DNA of 64,000 nt from Gallionella sp. (GTDB taxonomy: Bacteria; Pseudomonadota; Gammaproteobacteria; Burkholderiales; Gallionellaceae): NCBI GenBank assembly GCA_028707275.1, contig JAQTUP010000002.1, positions 726,262 to 790,261 of the forward strand. The letters are read 5' to 3'. The notes under the pieces were generated by a model, which was not told where the DNA came from, did not search any database, and saw nothing but the letters and a program-made list of their open reading frames with translations. Below are positions 29,148-39,232 of the stretch, one piece after another. The position numbers and the translations under genes were made by a program. Position 1 is the stretch's first letter. The number at the start of each line of letters is the position of its first letter.

Positions 29148-30101
29148 TTACGCGGATTGGGAATGGCGAGTAATGAACACTTCCCAGCCACCCACCAGAC
29201 CATAGCTTTCCTTAAACACATATCCAGGCATTTTGAGTACATAAGCGGCAAGGGTTCTCAGAAAATGCTGCTCGAACGATGTCTCCACGATTGAAGGCGT
29301 GGAGCGTAACACACCGAACCTCCCCTCAAGCGGAAGAACATGAACGACGTTATTCCAAAATTTGGCACCAAGGTCGTGTACATGAGCCGGATAGGTAAAA
29401 TCAAAGTTAGAATTAAACGTTTTCGCTATCTTCGACAAAGGTGTTACATACGGTGTCCGTGCATAAAATACGCCGCCAACTTTCAGCGATGACAGCAGTT
29501 TTGTCAAAATTTCCCTTGGTTCAGGAATATGCTCGACAACAGCGCTGGCAATCACCAGATCCATGGTAAGACTGGCTATTTTTGTCAGATCATCAGGACG
29601 GGAAATCTGTATACGCTCACCAGATGTTGCTATGGTGCTGCGATCATAATCCACAAGGGCAATGTTAACTTTTGCTGCGCCCAGATCGAGTAATCCCTGA
29701 GCCACTTTGGTTGAAATTGAACCGTCACCGCCACCGTAATCCAGAATAAAAATGTCACGCCCTGATAAATCACCCATGGAGGGCAAAGCGTGTCGAACAA
29801 TGTGAGTCGCCATACGGTCTGGCGCATCCAGAGTTATCTTTTCTTGCTTGTCATCATAGTCGTCATAATAGTGCGAGTAGTATTTCTCCAGTGTTTCCGG
29901 CTTAGGCATCCTTGAGGCCGATGCGGCATGGCACGCGCGGCAGTAAAGAAGTGTAACATCTGGTTTTTCTTGCAGCACTGCGGATAGCGCTCTTTCTGTT
30001 GACCCGCAAAAAGGACAGCAGACACTGGCTGGCAACAAGTCCTGCTCCTGCAAATGCGCTGATTGGTGAAACAAAGTTGCCTTAACATTCTTGTCCGTCA
30101 T
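29148..30101 (-). CDS. Class I SAM methyltransferase with N-terminal zinc-binding motif
   Basis: Product of 317 residues. CCPFCGST ... LLYCRACHAAS is a four-cysteine motif; IFILDYGGGDGSISTKVA is SAM motif I with an unusual GGGDG core, and VIASAVVEHIPEPREIL is the post-motif region. Its ATG overlaps the stop of the acyltransferase gene (ATGA). It is probably a glycan-modifying methyltransferase; the substrate is unknown. Confidence 0.8.
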   Translation of the reverse strand: MTDKNVKATLFHQSAHLQEQDLLPASVCCPFCGSTERALSAVLQEKPDVTLLYCRACHAASASRMPKPETLEKYYSHYYDDYDDKQEKITLDAPDRMATHIVRHALPSMGDLSGRDIFILDYGGGDGSISTKVAQGLLDLGAAKVNIALVDYDRSTIATSGERIQISRPDDLTKIASLTMDLVIASAVVEHIPEPREILTKLLSSLKVGGVFYARTPYVTPLSKIAKTFNSNFDFTYPAHVHDLGAKFWNNVVHVLPLEGRFGVLRSTPSIVETSFEQHFLRTLAAYVLKMPGYVFKESYGLVGGWEVFITRHSQSA

Positions 30102-30661
30102 ACAGCCTTCTCCTGAAGATAATCCTGCTCAAGTTCCAAAAGCTCCCGCCTGCGTGATTTTAATCGCTTGGCAGGAATGCCAAAATAAACTGTCCATGGC
30201 TCAGTGGACTTGGAAACCAGACTCATGGCGCCAACTGATGTCCCCTCCTCCAGCGTGACGCCCGGTAAAATCACCGAACTTGTTCCCACAATGGAATGGC
30301 GTTTAATTAGAACAGCTGACTTGGTTTCACGTTTGTATTTGTCCGGAACGGTGGGATTGGTGAGCGTCCGGCCGGAATAGTCATCAGATTGTGTAAAAAC
30401 ATGACATCCATATGCCAGACCGCTGAAGTCCTCCAGGGTAACCCCCAGCTCACCGCCACCGATATTGCAGAAAATCGCCACATGCACGTTCCGACCGAGC
30501 GTCACTTTACCGGAAATCACACAAAAATCATCAATACGTGTGTAATCACCAACTTCCATTAATTCTGGGTTATATATTGAAGCCTTGTCGCTGATTTTTA
30601 CATCCAGCCCCAAACTCTTAAACCCCATCGCATTTAGCGCAGCTTCTGTTAGAAATGCCAA
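30098..30661 (-). CDS. Left-handed beta-helix (hexapeptide) acyltransferase
   Basis: Product of 187 residues built of hexapeptide turns: IYNPELMEVGDYTRIDDF, VTLGRNVHVAIFCNIGGG, and SAVLIKRHSIVGTSSVILPGV, typical of sugar O- or N-acetyltransferases. Translation probably starts at TTG 30661, because an AAGGAG ribosome-binding site lies 7 nt upstream and no ATG fits. Candidate acceptors include the amino group of dTDP-Fuc4N (from WecE) or a hydroxyl on the repeat unit. Confidence 0.85.
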   Translation of the reverse strand: MAFLTEAALNAMGFKSLGLDVKISDKASIYNPELMEVGDYTRIDDFCVISGKVTLGRNVHVAIFCNIGGGELGVTLEDFSGLAYGCHVFTQSDDYSGRTLTNPTVPDKYKRETKSAVLIKRHSIVGTSSVILPGVTLEEGTSVGAMSLVSKSTEPWTVYFGIPAKRLKSRRRELLELEQDYLQEKAV

Positions 30662-30735
30662 AGCAAATCTCCTTTATAGAATGTTTATTCTACAGAATAT
30701 CGGGGACGGCAAAGAGAGCTCCCCGGAGATATCAC

Positions 30736-31716
30736 TCAAACGGTACCGCCAAATTCATCGCCAGTTTCCCGCCTGATGATATACAAAGGTCGCTTCTTGC
30801 TTTCATCAAAGGTCTTGCCAAGATAGATGCCGAGAATACCAAGAATACCTATGATGACACCACCGATAAAATATAAAGAGACAATCATGCTGCTCCAACC
30901 TGGAATCGGCGAGCTGTAAAAAAGGGCGCGAGCCAAAATATACGCACCATATAGAAATGAAAAAAGAGCCATTAAAAAACCAAAGCGCACAGCCAACCGC
31001 AGCGGCTTATCGGAATGAGCAATAATGGTTTCCGAAGCCAACTTCCACAGTTTTGCATAAGTGTAGGTAGACTTTCCCTCGAAACGCCCGGCATGCTCGA
31101 CTTCAACGCTGGCAGTGGGGAATCCCATCCATTGCACCAGACCACCGAAGAAGCGAAGTTGCTCGCCCATACGTCGAAAATTCTGCACCACCTTACGCGA
31201 CATGATACGAAAATTACCACTTTCGCCGTCATACTCAACATCAGCCAAATAACTGAATACCTTGTAGTAAAGCCATGAAGTGACGCGTTTGAGCGGAGGG
31301 TCGCAACGCTTACCACGACGCGCCAGCACAACATCGAAACCCTCCTGTGCTTTAGCGTACAAACGCGGGATTTCCTCCGGGCGGTCCTGCAGGTCGCAAT
31401 CCATAACCACTACCCAGTCACCCCGACAGCAATCCAACCCAGCAGTGATGCCATAGTGCTGCCCGAAATTTCGGCTGAATTGCAGGCCGCGCACACGGGA
31501 ATCTGCAGCTGCCAGGCGCTCAATCACCTGCCACGAGTTGTCTCCGCCACAATCTTCAACCAGTACAATCTCGAAATTTGGTGAAATAACTTCCAATGCA
31601 GACTTCAGGCGCAGGTATAACTCATCCAGACAGTTTTCCGCCTTGTACACCGGAACAACGACGGATAGATGAGGCATAATCGCCATCTTTGATGCTGACA
31701 TAGAAACATTTTCCAT
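30736..31716 (-). CDS. GtrB-like family 2 glycosyltransferase
   Basis: DPM1-type GT2 expected to make undecaprenyl-phosphate-hexose in the cytoplasm. HLSVVVPVYKAENCLDELY, LVEDCGGDNSW, QFSRNFGQHYGITAGLD and VVVMDCDLQDRPEEI (metal site) are clear. Two C-terminal helices (FLMALFSFLYGAYILA; FIGGVIIGILGILGIYL) end in the usual basic tail. The start is uncertain: ATG 31716 and ATG 31677 are both possible, and an upstream frame to 31785 seems too long. It would pair with the GtrA-like protein at 28201. Confidence 0.88.
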   Translation of the reverse strand: MENVSMSASKMAIMPHLSVVVPVYKAENCLDELYLRLKSALEVISPNFEIVLVEDCGGDNSWQVIERLAAADSRVRGLQFSRNFGQHYGITAGLDCCRGDWVVVMDCDLQDRPEEIPRLYAKAQEGFDVVLARRGKRCDPPLKRVTSWLYYKVFSYLADVEYDGESGNFRIMSRKVVQNFRRMGEQLRFFGGLVQWMGFPTASVEVEHAGRFEGKSTYTYAKLWKLASETIIAHSDKPLRLAVRFGFLMALFSFLYGAYILARALFYSSPIPGWSSMIVSLYFIGGVIIGILGILGIYLGKTFDESKKRPLYIIRRETGDEFGGTV

Positions 31717-32050
31717 AATTAAGTTGAGTACAAAATGGTGATTAGCGAGGCGTATAGCGACTAAAATATCTGTGTTTGGCAACACCCTTACCCTTCAAAA
31801 CGGCTGAAACTTTCGCGTTTTTCGGCAAGGTGCATGCTTAACATTCAGTCTCTCATCCGCCTATTTAAGCGAAATACCCAAGGCCTCGTAAATTGTCTGC
31901 GAGCATCCGGCTCGCTCCTGTAAATTTTTTTAAGCGGGTCAATATACGCCCCATTCTTCGTCACATAAATTTATTCGGTTCATGGCGCTTGAAGTAACAA
32001 ATTCTATCTGATTGGCGAAACGCCAACAGAACCTCGTCGACAATAAAACG
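31717..32050. other. Intergenic region without a recognised gene
   Basis: About 330 bp. A perfect 6-bp stem hairpin TTGGCG-TTT-CGCCAA (32012-32026) lies just after the stop of the 32051 gene on the minus strand and could be a terminator-like structure, without a T tract. A short open frame from a GTG near 31965 reads TKNGAYIDPLKKIYR but has no convincing family or ribosome-binding site. Confidence 0.4.
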
Positions 32051-34198
32051 TCACTGTTGTCGTATTTTCAGTTTCCTGATGAAAAAACTTAAAAGTCTGG
32101 GATCACTGCCGGAATGAATTGCATCACGATTTGACGTGAGTCCTATACGATTCACACCAGGCTGAGCAATAAATTCAAATTCAATTGGCGTGGCAGCTCC
32201 AGGGGTAATCGTGAATGTTCGACTCAGCTCTCCTGACACGCTCAGCTCAATTTTCTCCAAAGAGGCGCTTTCAAACTCAACAATCAGCGGCACTGGTTTT
32301 CTGCCAGGATTTATAATGTGCAGCTCCGACACACTGTTGCTCCATGCCCATGAGGGCTGCCCCGCACCTGTCTCCCATCCGTAAAATCCGGAACCCAGTT
32401 CAGCCGAAACCCTTGGAATATGCAGAGAGACAGCATAATACGAAACGGTCACCTGCTCCGGAAAAATATCAACATTCCCAGTTATCCTTGCGATTTTTTC
32501 GTCCGAAGAAAGGCTATCCAAAGAAGGCATTTTCGTGGCAAATAATCCGCCCCCGACATCACTAACAGGAGCCCCGTTAATATTTAATTCCGGCAATGCT
32601 GCTGTTTGATCAAACACACCCGCAAGAGTTGCTCCGGCACGATCAGGGCTGACGTAAACAGACAAGTCAGAAGAAGCCATTAATTCAGAATTTTTTATTT
32701 TTGCCAGCACGACAAACTGATTATCCGAATGAGTCTCTTGGCGGAAGACCAGCATATAACACGGTAAAGCCGCCATACACCTGTCATTAACAAACCGAAT
32801 GTTTCTGCCTGTTTTTTTCCTGACATAATTACTCCAATAATCAGCATTCACTGTTGCAATGCCGCGAGAATGTGCTGACAGAGTAGGCGCGACCACATAG
32901 GATCCCTCTGCTATTTCCATAAAGGCCGGAGATTTTATAACCAGATCCATTAATTGCCACTTGCGGTGCGATAGCTTTTGATCAAGGGCTACATACTGAT
33001 TCCTCACGTTTACAGCAAAGCTCAGGATCACAACTGCAATTGTCCCCGTCAAGATTAACGTCATTCTTAATCCAGGATTCCACGATGCACTACTGGAACG
33101 CACAAGGGCGGCAAGCAAAGCCGCTAAGATAACTGCTGAAATAAAAGAATAATATGTATATAAGTAAGAGTTATTGCCTAAAGCCACCCCCACCTGGTGC
33201 TTCTGAATAAAACCAAGCAAGAGATTAGGCAGAAACATCCCAGTCAAGGCCAGAACAGCCCCGACAATTAACGCTCGTCTTTGCGGCACAATAAAGCTAG
33301 CCGACGTCATCAACCTGAAAAAAACAAACCCCACCACCATCGGCATTATTAAACATAATGCATTCAACTCCGTCAAAATTTCGCGAATATTTACCGAGTC
33401 CGTAAAGAGTATTTCCCCACCGTGTGAGAACAAAAAGCTTAGTGAAAAAAAGGGGAATGCATTCAGACTGTAACTTGCAACCACCCTGCCCGCTGCCTTT
33501 AAATCAAACACATTCAGACTGTTGCCATCATAAATTGAGGGGTGGCCGATCCTCCATGCAACGTATATCGCCAAATAAGTTATCAGCGCCAGTGAAACCA
33601 CTAAAATATGTCTCTTGCCAGACATTATTTTTCTAACCACAGGCTGATCCGGTGCCGCACGAGACAACATCACGGCGACATAAAACGGAAAAAAAAGCAC
33701 AAAGAGCTCGGTGCCCAAGGCAAAAAAATACAATACCGCCGAAAAAATAGCCAGGCGAAAGCTATCCCGTTCAATCGCTGTTGCAAAAAAACCCAGGGAT
33801 ACCAGGAACAGTATTGCACAGAAATTAAACACAAACGGGTATGAAGTCAGAGCGTTGTGATCCCACCCATTTTGAATAAACGACAAGAAGAAAAACAGGG
33901 CAACCGTTGCAATCCATCGTGATTTAAACAGCGTTGAAACACAAAAATAAATGGATAATAAGAGCAATAAAAACGAGCCATACTTCACTGCCAGATAATA
34001 AAACCGGTCATCGAATAGATAAGGCAGATGTAATGCAGGATAACACCAAAAAAAACTAAAGCGGCCCTGTGCCTTGGCCATCATGTCGGCAGTTTGCCAA
34101 ACACTCCCGCCCCAGTTTGCCATTTCAGCATCATCACGAGTAGTAAATCCGGTAAAAAACAGGGGATAAAATACACTCACTGCCAGCATCAATAACAA
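32051..34198 (-). CDS. Large polytopic membrane protein, possible GT-C glycosyltransferase
   Basis: At least 715 residues: about 11-12 transmembrane helices, then a soluble C-terminal part of about 300 residues that may fold as a beta-sandwich. FTTRDDAEMAN after the first helix resembles the acidic DD/DE motif in the first periplasmic loop of GT-C transferases. With GtrA- and GtrB-like genes nearby, this could be the GtrC-like periplasmic transferase. The codon at 34198 is TTG and at 34189 is ATG, but both start directly in the membrane helix. The frame stays open to an ATT at 34285 preceded by AAAGGG, giving a more natural basic N-terminus. No precise family recognised. Confidence 0.6.
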   Translation of the reverse strand: MLLMLAVSVFYPLFFTGFTTRDDAEMANWGGSVWQTADMMAKAQGRFSFFWCYPALHLPYLFDDRFYYLAVKYGSFLLLLLSIYFCVSTLFKSRWIATVALFFFLSFIQNGWDHNALTSYPFVFNFCAILFLVSLGFFATAIERDSFRLAIFSAVLYFFALGTELFVLFFPFYVAVMLSRAAPDQPVVRKIMSGKRHILVVSLALITYLAIYVAWRIGHPSIYDGNSLNVFDLKAAGRVVASYSLNAFPFFSLSFLFSHGGEILFTDSVNIREILTELNALCLIMPMVVGFVFFRLMTSASFIVPQRRALIVGAVLALTGMFLPNLLLGFIQKHQVGVALGNNSYLYTYYSFISAVILAALLAALVRSSSASWNPGLRMTLILTGTIAVVILSFAVNVRNQYVALDQKLSHRKWQLMDLVIKSPAFMEIAEGSYVVAPTLSAHSRGIATVNADYWSNYVRKKTGRNIRFVNDRCMAALPCYMLVFRQETHSDNQFVVLAKIKNSELMASSDLSVYVSPDRAGATLAGVFDQTAALPELNINGAPVSDVGGGLFATKMPSLDSLSSDEKIARITGNVDIFPEQVTVSYYAVSLHIPRVSAELGSGFYGWETGAGQPSWAWSNSVSELHIINPGRKPVPLIVEFESASLEKIELSVSGELSRTFTITPGAATPIEFEFIAQPGVNRIGLTSNRDAIHSGSDPRLLSFFIRKLKIRQQ

Positions 34199-34482
34199 GA
34201 AAAAATTACCTGAACCTACCTCGACAGAAAACCGCGAAAACTGTGCCCGCAGTAAAGAAGAATATGTTTTTATAATTGCCTTAATTTTATTCCCTTTCGT
34301 TTATTACGAGCTCTATTGCCCACAACCGCAAGCGGCCCTGCGACATTATGCAAAATGCAACCCATTGATTAACGACATAGAATCGCTTCCCCGACGGATA
34401 TCACAAAAGCTCATTAAAAACAGCCCCCCCATAAAAGCCACGCCACACGCGCTGGTGATGACGTAAAACCAAACGGCGTGAA

Positions 34483-35403
34483 CTATGCAAGTTTCTCGGG
34501 AGACAGGCTTCTGTACAACCATGAGGGTAATTTTTCCGCCGCGCGCGGTGTATTAATCGCCTTAAGAAACAAATATTGCCCGAGGTCATTCTTACGGAAT
34601 TCAAGTTTCTCCTTGAGATAATCCAGGTCAGCGTAAGCTGCCGCCCTGTTTTCATGCACATCGGCAGTGAAGTGATTGGTAACATCGAAACCTTCGAACT
34701 GCAGGAGAGTCACCAATTCATGACGGTTATATTCACGGTTGTGGCGCCCGTAAGGGCCATAACCGCTGTATGGATCATAAATATTTTCACCCGCAATCAA
34801 ACGAGTAACATTTTCCAAGCGAGCTACGTTTGGCGTAGTGACAATCAAGGTACCTCCGGGCTTGAGCACCCTCTTTATTTCGCGAAGAACTTTGCAGGGG
34901 TCATTTAACAGGTGCTCGATTATTTCTGCAAAAATAACGACATCAAACTCGCCTTCTGCATATGGAAATAAATCATTTTCTACGTTGAAGTGCTGATAGC
35001 TAAAACTTCTGATTTTTCTGACACCACTATCATCAAAAGCTACCTCCTGCGTGTGCAAACCCGCCGGTAATGGCCCAAAATAATTTGCCAAACTCAGATC
35101 AAGTTTGGTAAAGCGTTCAAGCAGCATCGTAGTAAAATACGGATTTGCACCCAATTCTAGGCACTTCCCTTCCAGACCATTTACCAAACCCAGGGTATAA
35201 ATGAATCTTCTGAAGTCATGTGAGCCATAGGCGCGCATCTCTTGTTCAGGTGCATCCGCCACTCGCACGGAAGTGACAAAATCAAACAACTCCTCTTCGC
35301 TGACCCCGGGCGGAACAGGCAGAGCCGGGCGCAATGGAAAGATCTTTTCGGGTGCCACAGCAAGCTCACGTCGAATGCGACGCATGATTCTTTTAATCAA
35401 CAT
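34483..35403 (-). CDS. Class I SAM methyltransferase
   Basis: Product of 306 residues from ATG 35403 (a TTG at 35415 is also in frame). KCLELGANPYFTTMLLER is motif I, FDVVIFAEIIEHLLND and EIKRVLKPGGTLIVTTPNVA are the later motifs. C-terminal segments match methyltransferases found next to double glycosyltransferases in ABC-type O-antigen loci. It starts 8 bp after the stop of the 840-residue GT gene. A GAGGGAG sequence lies close upstream. The substrate is unknown. Confidence 0.8.
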   Translation of the reverse strand: MLIKRIMRRIRRELAVAPEKIFPLRPALPVPPGVSEEELFDFVTSVRVADAPEQEMRAYGSHDFRRFIYTLGLVNGLEGKCLELGANPYFTTMLLERFTKLDLSLANYFGPLPAGLHTQEVAFDDSGVRKIRSFSYQHFNVENDLFPYAEGEFDVVIFAEIIEHLLNDPCKVLREIKRVLKPGGTLIVTTPNVARLENVTRLIAGENIYDPYSGYGPYGRHNREYNRHELVTLLQFEGFDVTNHFTADVHENRAAAYADLDYLKEKLEFRKNDLGQYLFLKAINTPRAAEKLPSWLYRSLSPEKLA

Positions 35404-35411
35404 ATTCTCCC

Positions 35412-37934
35412 TCAATGTGTTTCATTTAAATATAGTTGCTGTTTCAACTGCAGGGCACTTTCTCGCCAGGAGAGATAAGGCATGCCTCCCGAGTCCAGAT
35501 GCAGGCCTCTGCGGTTAAGCTCTAACCAATCATTGATGGCCTCCGCCAACCTCTGGGGTTCAATGCCTTCAAAGTAAAAAGCATACTCACCTGCCACCTC
35601 GCGGAACACAGGCAGATCCCGCGCGATGATGGGTTTTTTGTGCTGCGCTGCCTCAATCAGCGGCAAACCAAACCCTTCGCCCTCTGATGCGGCAACCAGG
35701 CAAGTACACGCTGCGTAAACCTTTTCCAGATATTCGTCGCTGATTCCTTCCAACCAGAACAGCCGTCGGTTCAACTCCGGATGGTGCCTTATGTTATTGA
35801 CCAACGTATCAACCAGCCAGCCACACTTGCCCACAATCACCAGATTGGCGTCCGTACCCTGCGCCCAGAGAAGCTCAAAGGCCGCCAGTGTCTGAGCATG
35901 CCCCTTACGCGGCTCTATCGTACCTACCATCAAAAAACTTGGAGCGGCCCTGAGCGCGGCTAAAACCATCGGTGCATCATACGGCATACCTTTGCTTGGC
36001 ACGCTATTTTCAACGTCCGCTCCCAGGTGAAAACTGCTCACTATCGGGCCAGATAATCGCTGCGGGGGATTCTGTTTAAGCCAGGCGCGAACCTCGTCTG
36101 CCACAGCCTCTGAAATGCAGATCAGTCCGGTTGATACTTCAGAGATACTTCTGAGCCACGACTCAAACATCACACTGGTACCCGTCGGCCACCACTCCGG
36201 GTGCTGGATCAAAAGAAGGTCATAAACAATAAAATAAAGCTTAATCCCACGACAGCGAAGGCGCATGTGAAAATCATGCACGGCTGCGGTCAAATGCGCA
36301 TTCAGATCGAGTGCAAAATAAATATCATCCTGGCAAAAGTCTACGATATCATCGCTCACCTTATGACTCACCACTCCGGCAAAGGCTGCGGTAAAGTTGC
36401 TCGCATATCTGTAATTTTCGCCATCAAAATAAATTGCCCGCACATCAATTTGCGGCGGTGGAGTTTCTACCAACTCTCGCAATAAACTGCGCACTACCCG
36501 CTGAATACCCGACTTCGCATCACGTTGCACAAGCTCAGATACATCCAGAAACAATTGACGGAAACCGGCATGCCCGATATTAAAGGCGATGCAGTCGGCA
36601 ACACGCACTAAATCAGAATCCGATGGCTTCTCTGCATAACTCATTTCGGAGATTGAGCGTATCAATTCAGAAAGAGGCGTTAAATCCTTATCGGGAGTTA
36701 CACCTGTTTGTTTTTCTTGCACGAGCCTTTCGAGCGCACAGATAGTCTTCCTTGCACAATCATCCCACGTATAAGCCTTCGCCCGATTTAGCCCATGAAT
36801 CCGCAGTCTCTCCCGGAATATATCATCGCAAAGTACATGCTCTATTTTCTTTGCAATATCCTCCGGTAAAAACGGGTCAAAAAGAGCGTCCGAAAAATCA
36901 ATAACCTCAGGTATGCTGGTCAAATCAGAACCGATCACGGGAGTACCGCATGCCATGGCTTCCAGCACTGGCAGCCCGAATCCCTCGTGCTTGGAGGGAA
37001 ACACAAATAACCTGGCCAGATTATAAAACTCAACCAACTCCTGATCTGATATATAACCCGTAATGACCAGTTCATCTTTTCCAAGCCCGGCACGCATTGC
37101 CAAATCCTGCAAATATGCAAACTTATCAGCGCCTATATTGCCAACAATTACAAGCTGATGGTCGGCGCGCAATCCCGGAGACAGCAACGAGTAAGCACTA
37201 ATCAAGCCTTCAAAATTTTTACGTTGATCAAAGCCGCCCGGAGCATACATAACCATGTTGCGCTGAATTCCATATTGGATTTTCAGCTGATGGATACGCT
37301 CCGTCGTCAGCGTAAGAGCATGAAATTGTCCATCAACTGCGGCTGAAACATTAACAACACGATTCTGCGGCAGCTGCAATGCCCCGATTGCCTCACATCG
37401 CGAGGCCTCAGAAATCGCGAGTAACAAGTCCGCATTTTTCAAAGACTCCACTTTACGCAAATAATAATCACGCTGAACACTTCCGCTCAGGTATTCATCC
37501 TGATTGAGCAAGGGAATCAGATCATACAAAGTAACCGCTATACACAACCCGGGAGAGCTCGAGCTTACCGATGTCACCGCATCATCCACATAGCCCTCAA
37601 AAAGGCTGGAAACATGTACTACATCAGGCTTTAATTGCAACAAAAAGTGCTCACGGAGCTTTTCAGCGGCTCGTATTCTCCAGACATTACTCTGATTAAT
37701 CTCAGCCACAGGAGAGGGCGCATCAAAAATACGAATTCGCTCGTGCGGAACCAATCCTTCGAAAGAGTCACGAATACTGAGGATACTTTCAGAAAATGCG
37801 CTATTGAGTACCAGCCAAATTTCGTGTTCACCCGCATTTCTCGCCATTGCCAGCGCAAGCGCCAACGAATAACGCCCGATACCACGAAACCGACTTGCAC
37901 TCTGTGAGCCTTGCAAATCGATTACGATCCGCAT
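35412..37934 (-). CDS. Double GT4 glycosyltransferase (two GT-B modules in one chain)
   Basis: Product of 840 residues containing two complete GT4 modules. The first covers about 1-400 ([38 protein letters not shown]) and the second about 460-830 (GTIEPRKGHAQTLAAFELL; ASEGEGFGLPLIEAAQHKKP). Both EX7E motifs are intact, so both modules may be active, as in WbdA-type polymerases that build alternating linkages in ABC-dependent O-antigens. Context with manC, wzm, wzt, rmd and gmd suggests a D-rhamnose or D-mannose polymer; specificity is inference. The start overlaps the FkbM gene end by 13 bp. Confidence 0.87.
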   Translation of the reverse strand: MRIVIDLQGSQSASRFRGIGRYSLALALAMARNAGEHEIWLVLNSAFSESILSIRDSFEGLVPHERIRIFDAPSPVAEINQSNVWRIRAAEKLREHFLLQLKPDVVHVSSLFEGYVDDAVTSVSSSSPGLCIAVTLYDLIPLLNQDEYLSGSVQRDYYLRKVESLKNADLLLAISEASRCEAIGALQLPQNRVVNVSAAVDGQFHALTLTTERIHQLKIQYGIQRNMVMYAPGGFDQRKNFEGLISAYSLLSPGLRADHQLVIVGNIGADKFAYLQDLAMRAGLGKDELVITGYISDQELVEFYNLARLFVFPSKHEGFGLPVLEAMACGTPVIGSDLTSIPEVIDFSDALFDPFLPEDIAKKIEHVLCDDIFRERLRIHGLNRAKAYTWDDCARKTICALERLVQEKQTGVTPDKDLTPLSELIRSISEMSYAEKPSDSDLVRVADCIAFNIGHAGFRQLFLDVSELVQRDAKSGIQRVVRSLLRELVETPPPQIDVRAIYFDGENYRYASNFTAAFAGVVSHKVSDDIVDFCQDDIYFALDLNAHLTAAVHDFHMRLRCRGIKLYFIVYDLLLIQHPEWWPTGTSVMFESWLRSISEVSTGLICISEAVADEVRAWLKQNPPQRLSGPIVSSFHLGADVENSVPSKGMPYDAPMVLAALRAAPSFLMVGTIEPRKGHAQTLAAFELLWAQGTDANLVIVGKCGWLVDTLVNNIRHHPELNRRLFWLEGISDEYLEKVYAACTCLVAASEGEGFGLPLIEAAQHKKPIIARDLPVFREVAGEYAFYFEGIEPQRLAEAINDWLELNRRGLHLDSGGMPYLSWRESALQLKQQLYLNETH

Positions 37935-39232
37935 GAGTGAGTCTCCTTACTATTTTTTTCCACACCAGCTTTAAGTTCATCGTAGATAAGGCGCCCGCTC
38001 GCTGTCAAATTAGCGAATTCAGTAACACGTACAGGCTGTAATACTTGTACGGCATTTTTTCCTGAAACAACTCGCTTCAATCGATGCTCCAAACCGGGAA
38101 ATCTTTTGAGGAATACAAACACAAAACTTTTCAACCGGGGTCGCCGATTGATAAAAAGGCTGCTATGCGCCAACAAGAGTTTAATTCTGTTGGTAACATT
38201 TAATTTTACCGCTCTGGGGAAATTAAGCCCGCTTTTTACAGCGAGGGCAATCATTCGAAGGGGAGCCGTCACCCTCCACGAGGAACTGCCGTGCAGAGCA
38301 TTGAGTGCAGCGATGCTCATTTGCATCTTTTGTTCTGCCTCTTGCGCTCTGACTTCAGCTTGCCCCGCAAGAAGTTCAGCCTCTTGCACATGAATTTCAG
38401 CCTGCCGCGTTTCAAATTCAGCCCTGTGAGCAGTTGCCACAGCAAGCGCGGCCTTCTCTTCAGCACGTGCTACATCACATTCGAACTGACGTGTCATAGC
38501 CTGAACTTGCAAATTGGAAGCTTGTAGCTTCAGATTTGCCTCAAAATATCCGGCTTGAATAAAACCATCCAAAACGTTGGGAGGGTATCTGAAAGCCTCC
38601 GCCAGCTCATTTCGTTCTCGCGCCAAATAATAACGATTGATGCCATCTGCATAGACAAAAATGTAATCCTGCGCATCCAGAATATTTTCCCACCTGGAAT
38701 GAACTTCCTCGGTAGAGTTCGGCCGGGTAGCCTCTACCACCAGCATCCACGGACGAAAACGAGTAAAGTCCATACCCTCCAGAACTTCGCGTTCAAACCC
38801 CTCCACGTCTATTTTCAAAAAGTGAATTTCCTGCGGCGCGTTCTGCTCACAAATTTCTGCCAGAGTTCTCATCGGAACCTGATGATATTCCCCGACATTT
38901 CCCGCAGCTTCATGTCCTTCTATTGCGGCCTTGTCCACACTGGCCCAACCACGAATATCGCACTCCCATATTTCGATTTCTCCCGTTGAAGAACCTGCAG
39001 CACAGCGCAAATTAATATCGCGAGGTCGCTCCCTTTGCAGATCAACAAAATGAGCAACCAGGGGTTCAATGTTAATTCCGTGCCACCCCCTCTCATAAAA
39101 CGCCCTGGTGACAGAATCGTGAGAAGGATCATTGGCACCAACATCAATGTAAAATCCATTCTCGACATCATGAAGCGCGCGCCAGAGCATCACATCCTCA
39201 AAATTTTGGGCGTAGGAAATAAATGGAATCAA
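37922..39232 (-). CDS. FkbM family methyltransferase with coiled-coil tail
   Basis: Product of 436 residues. An FkbM domain fills about 1-215 (FYIDVGANDPSHDSVTRAF; IHFLKIDVEGFEREVLEGMD). Residues about 225-310 are a long Ala/Glu-rich coiled coil, followed by GSSSWRVTAPLR, a motif often seen near the end of such coiled coils in polysaccharide proteins. Start is TTG 39232, overlapping the upstream stop as TTGA. A coiled coil on a methyltransferase beside an ABC exporter recalls chain-terminating, length-controlling enzymes, but that role is inferred. Confidence 0.82.
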   Translation of the reverse strand: MIPFISYAQNFEDVMLWRALHDVENGFYIDVGANDPSHDSVTRAFYERGWHGINIEPLVAHFVDLQRERPRDINLRCAAGSSTGEIEIWECDIRGWASVDKAAIEGHEAAGNVGEYHQVPMRTLAEICEQNAPQEIHFLKIDVEGFEREVLEGMDFTRFRPWMLVVEATRPNSTEEVHSRWENILDAQDYIFVYADGINRYYLARERNELAEAFRYPPNVLDGFIQAGYFEANLKLQASNLQVQAMTRQFECDVARAEEKAALAVATAHRAEFETRQAEIHVQEAELLAGQAEVRAQEAEQKMQMSIAALNALHGSSSWRVTAPLRMIALAVKSGLNFPRAVKLNVTNRIKLLLAHSSLFINRRPRLKSFVFVFLKRFPGLEHRLKRVVSGKNAVQVLQPVRVTEFANLTASGRLIYDELKAGVEKNSKETHSCGS

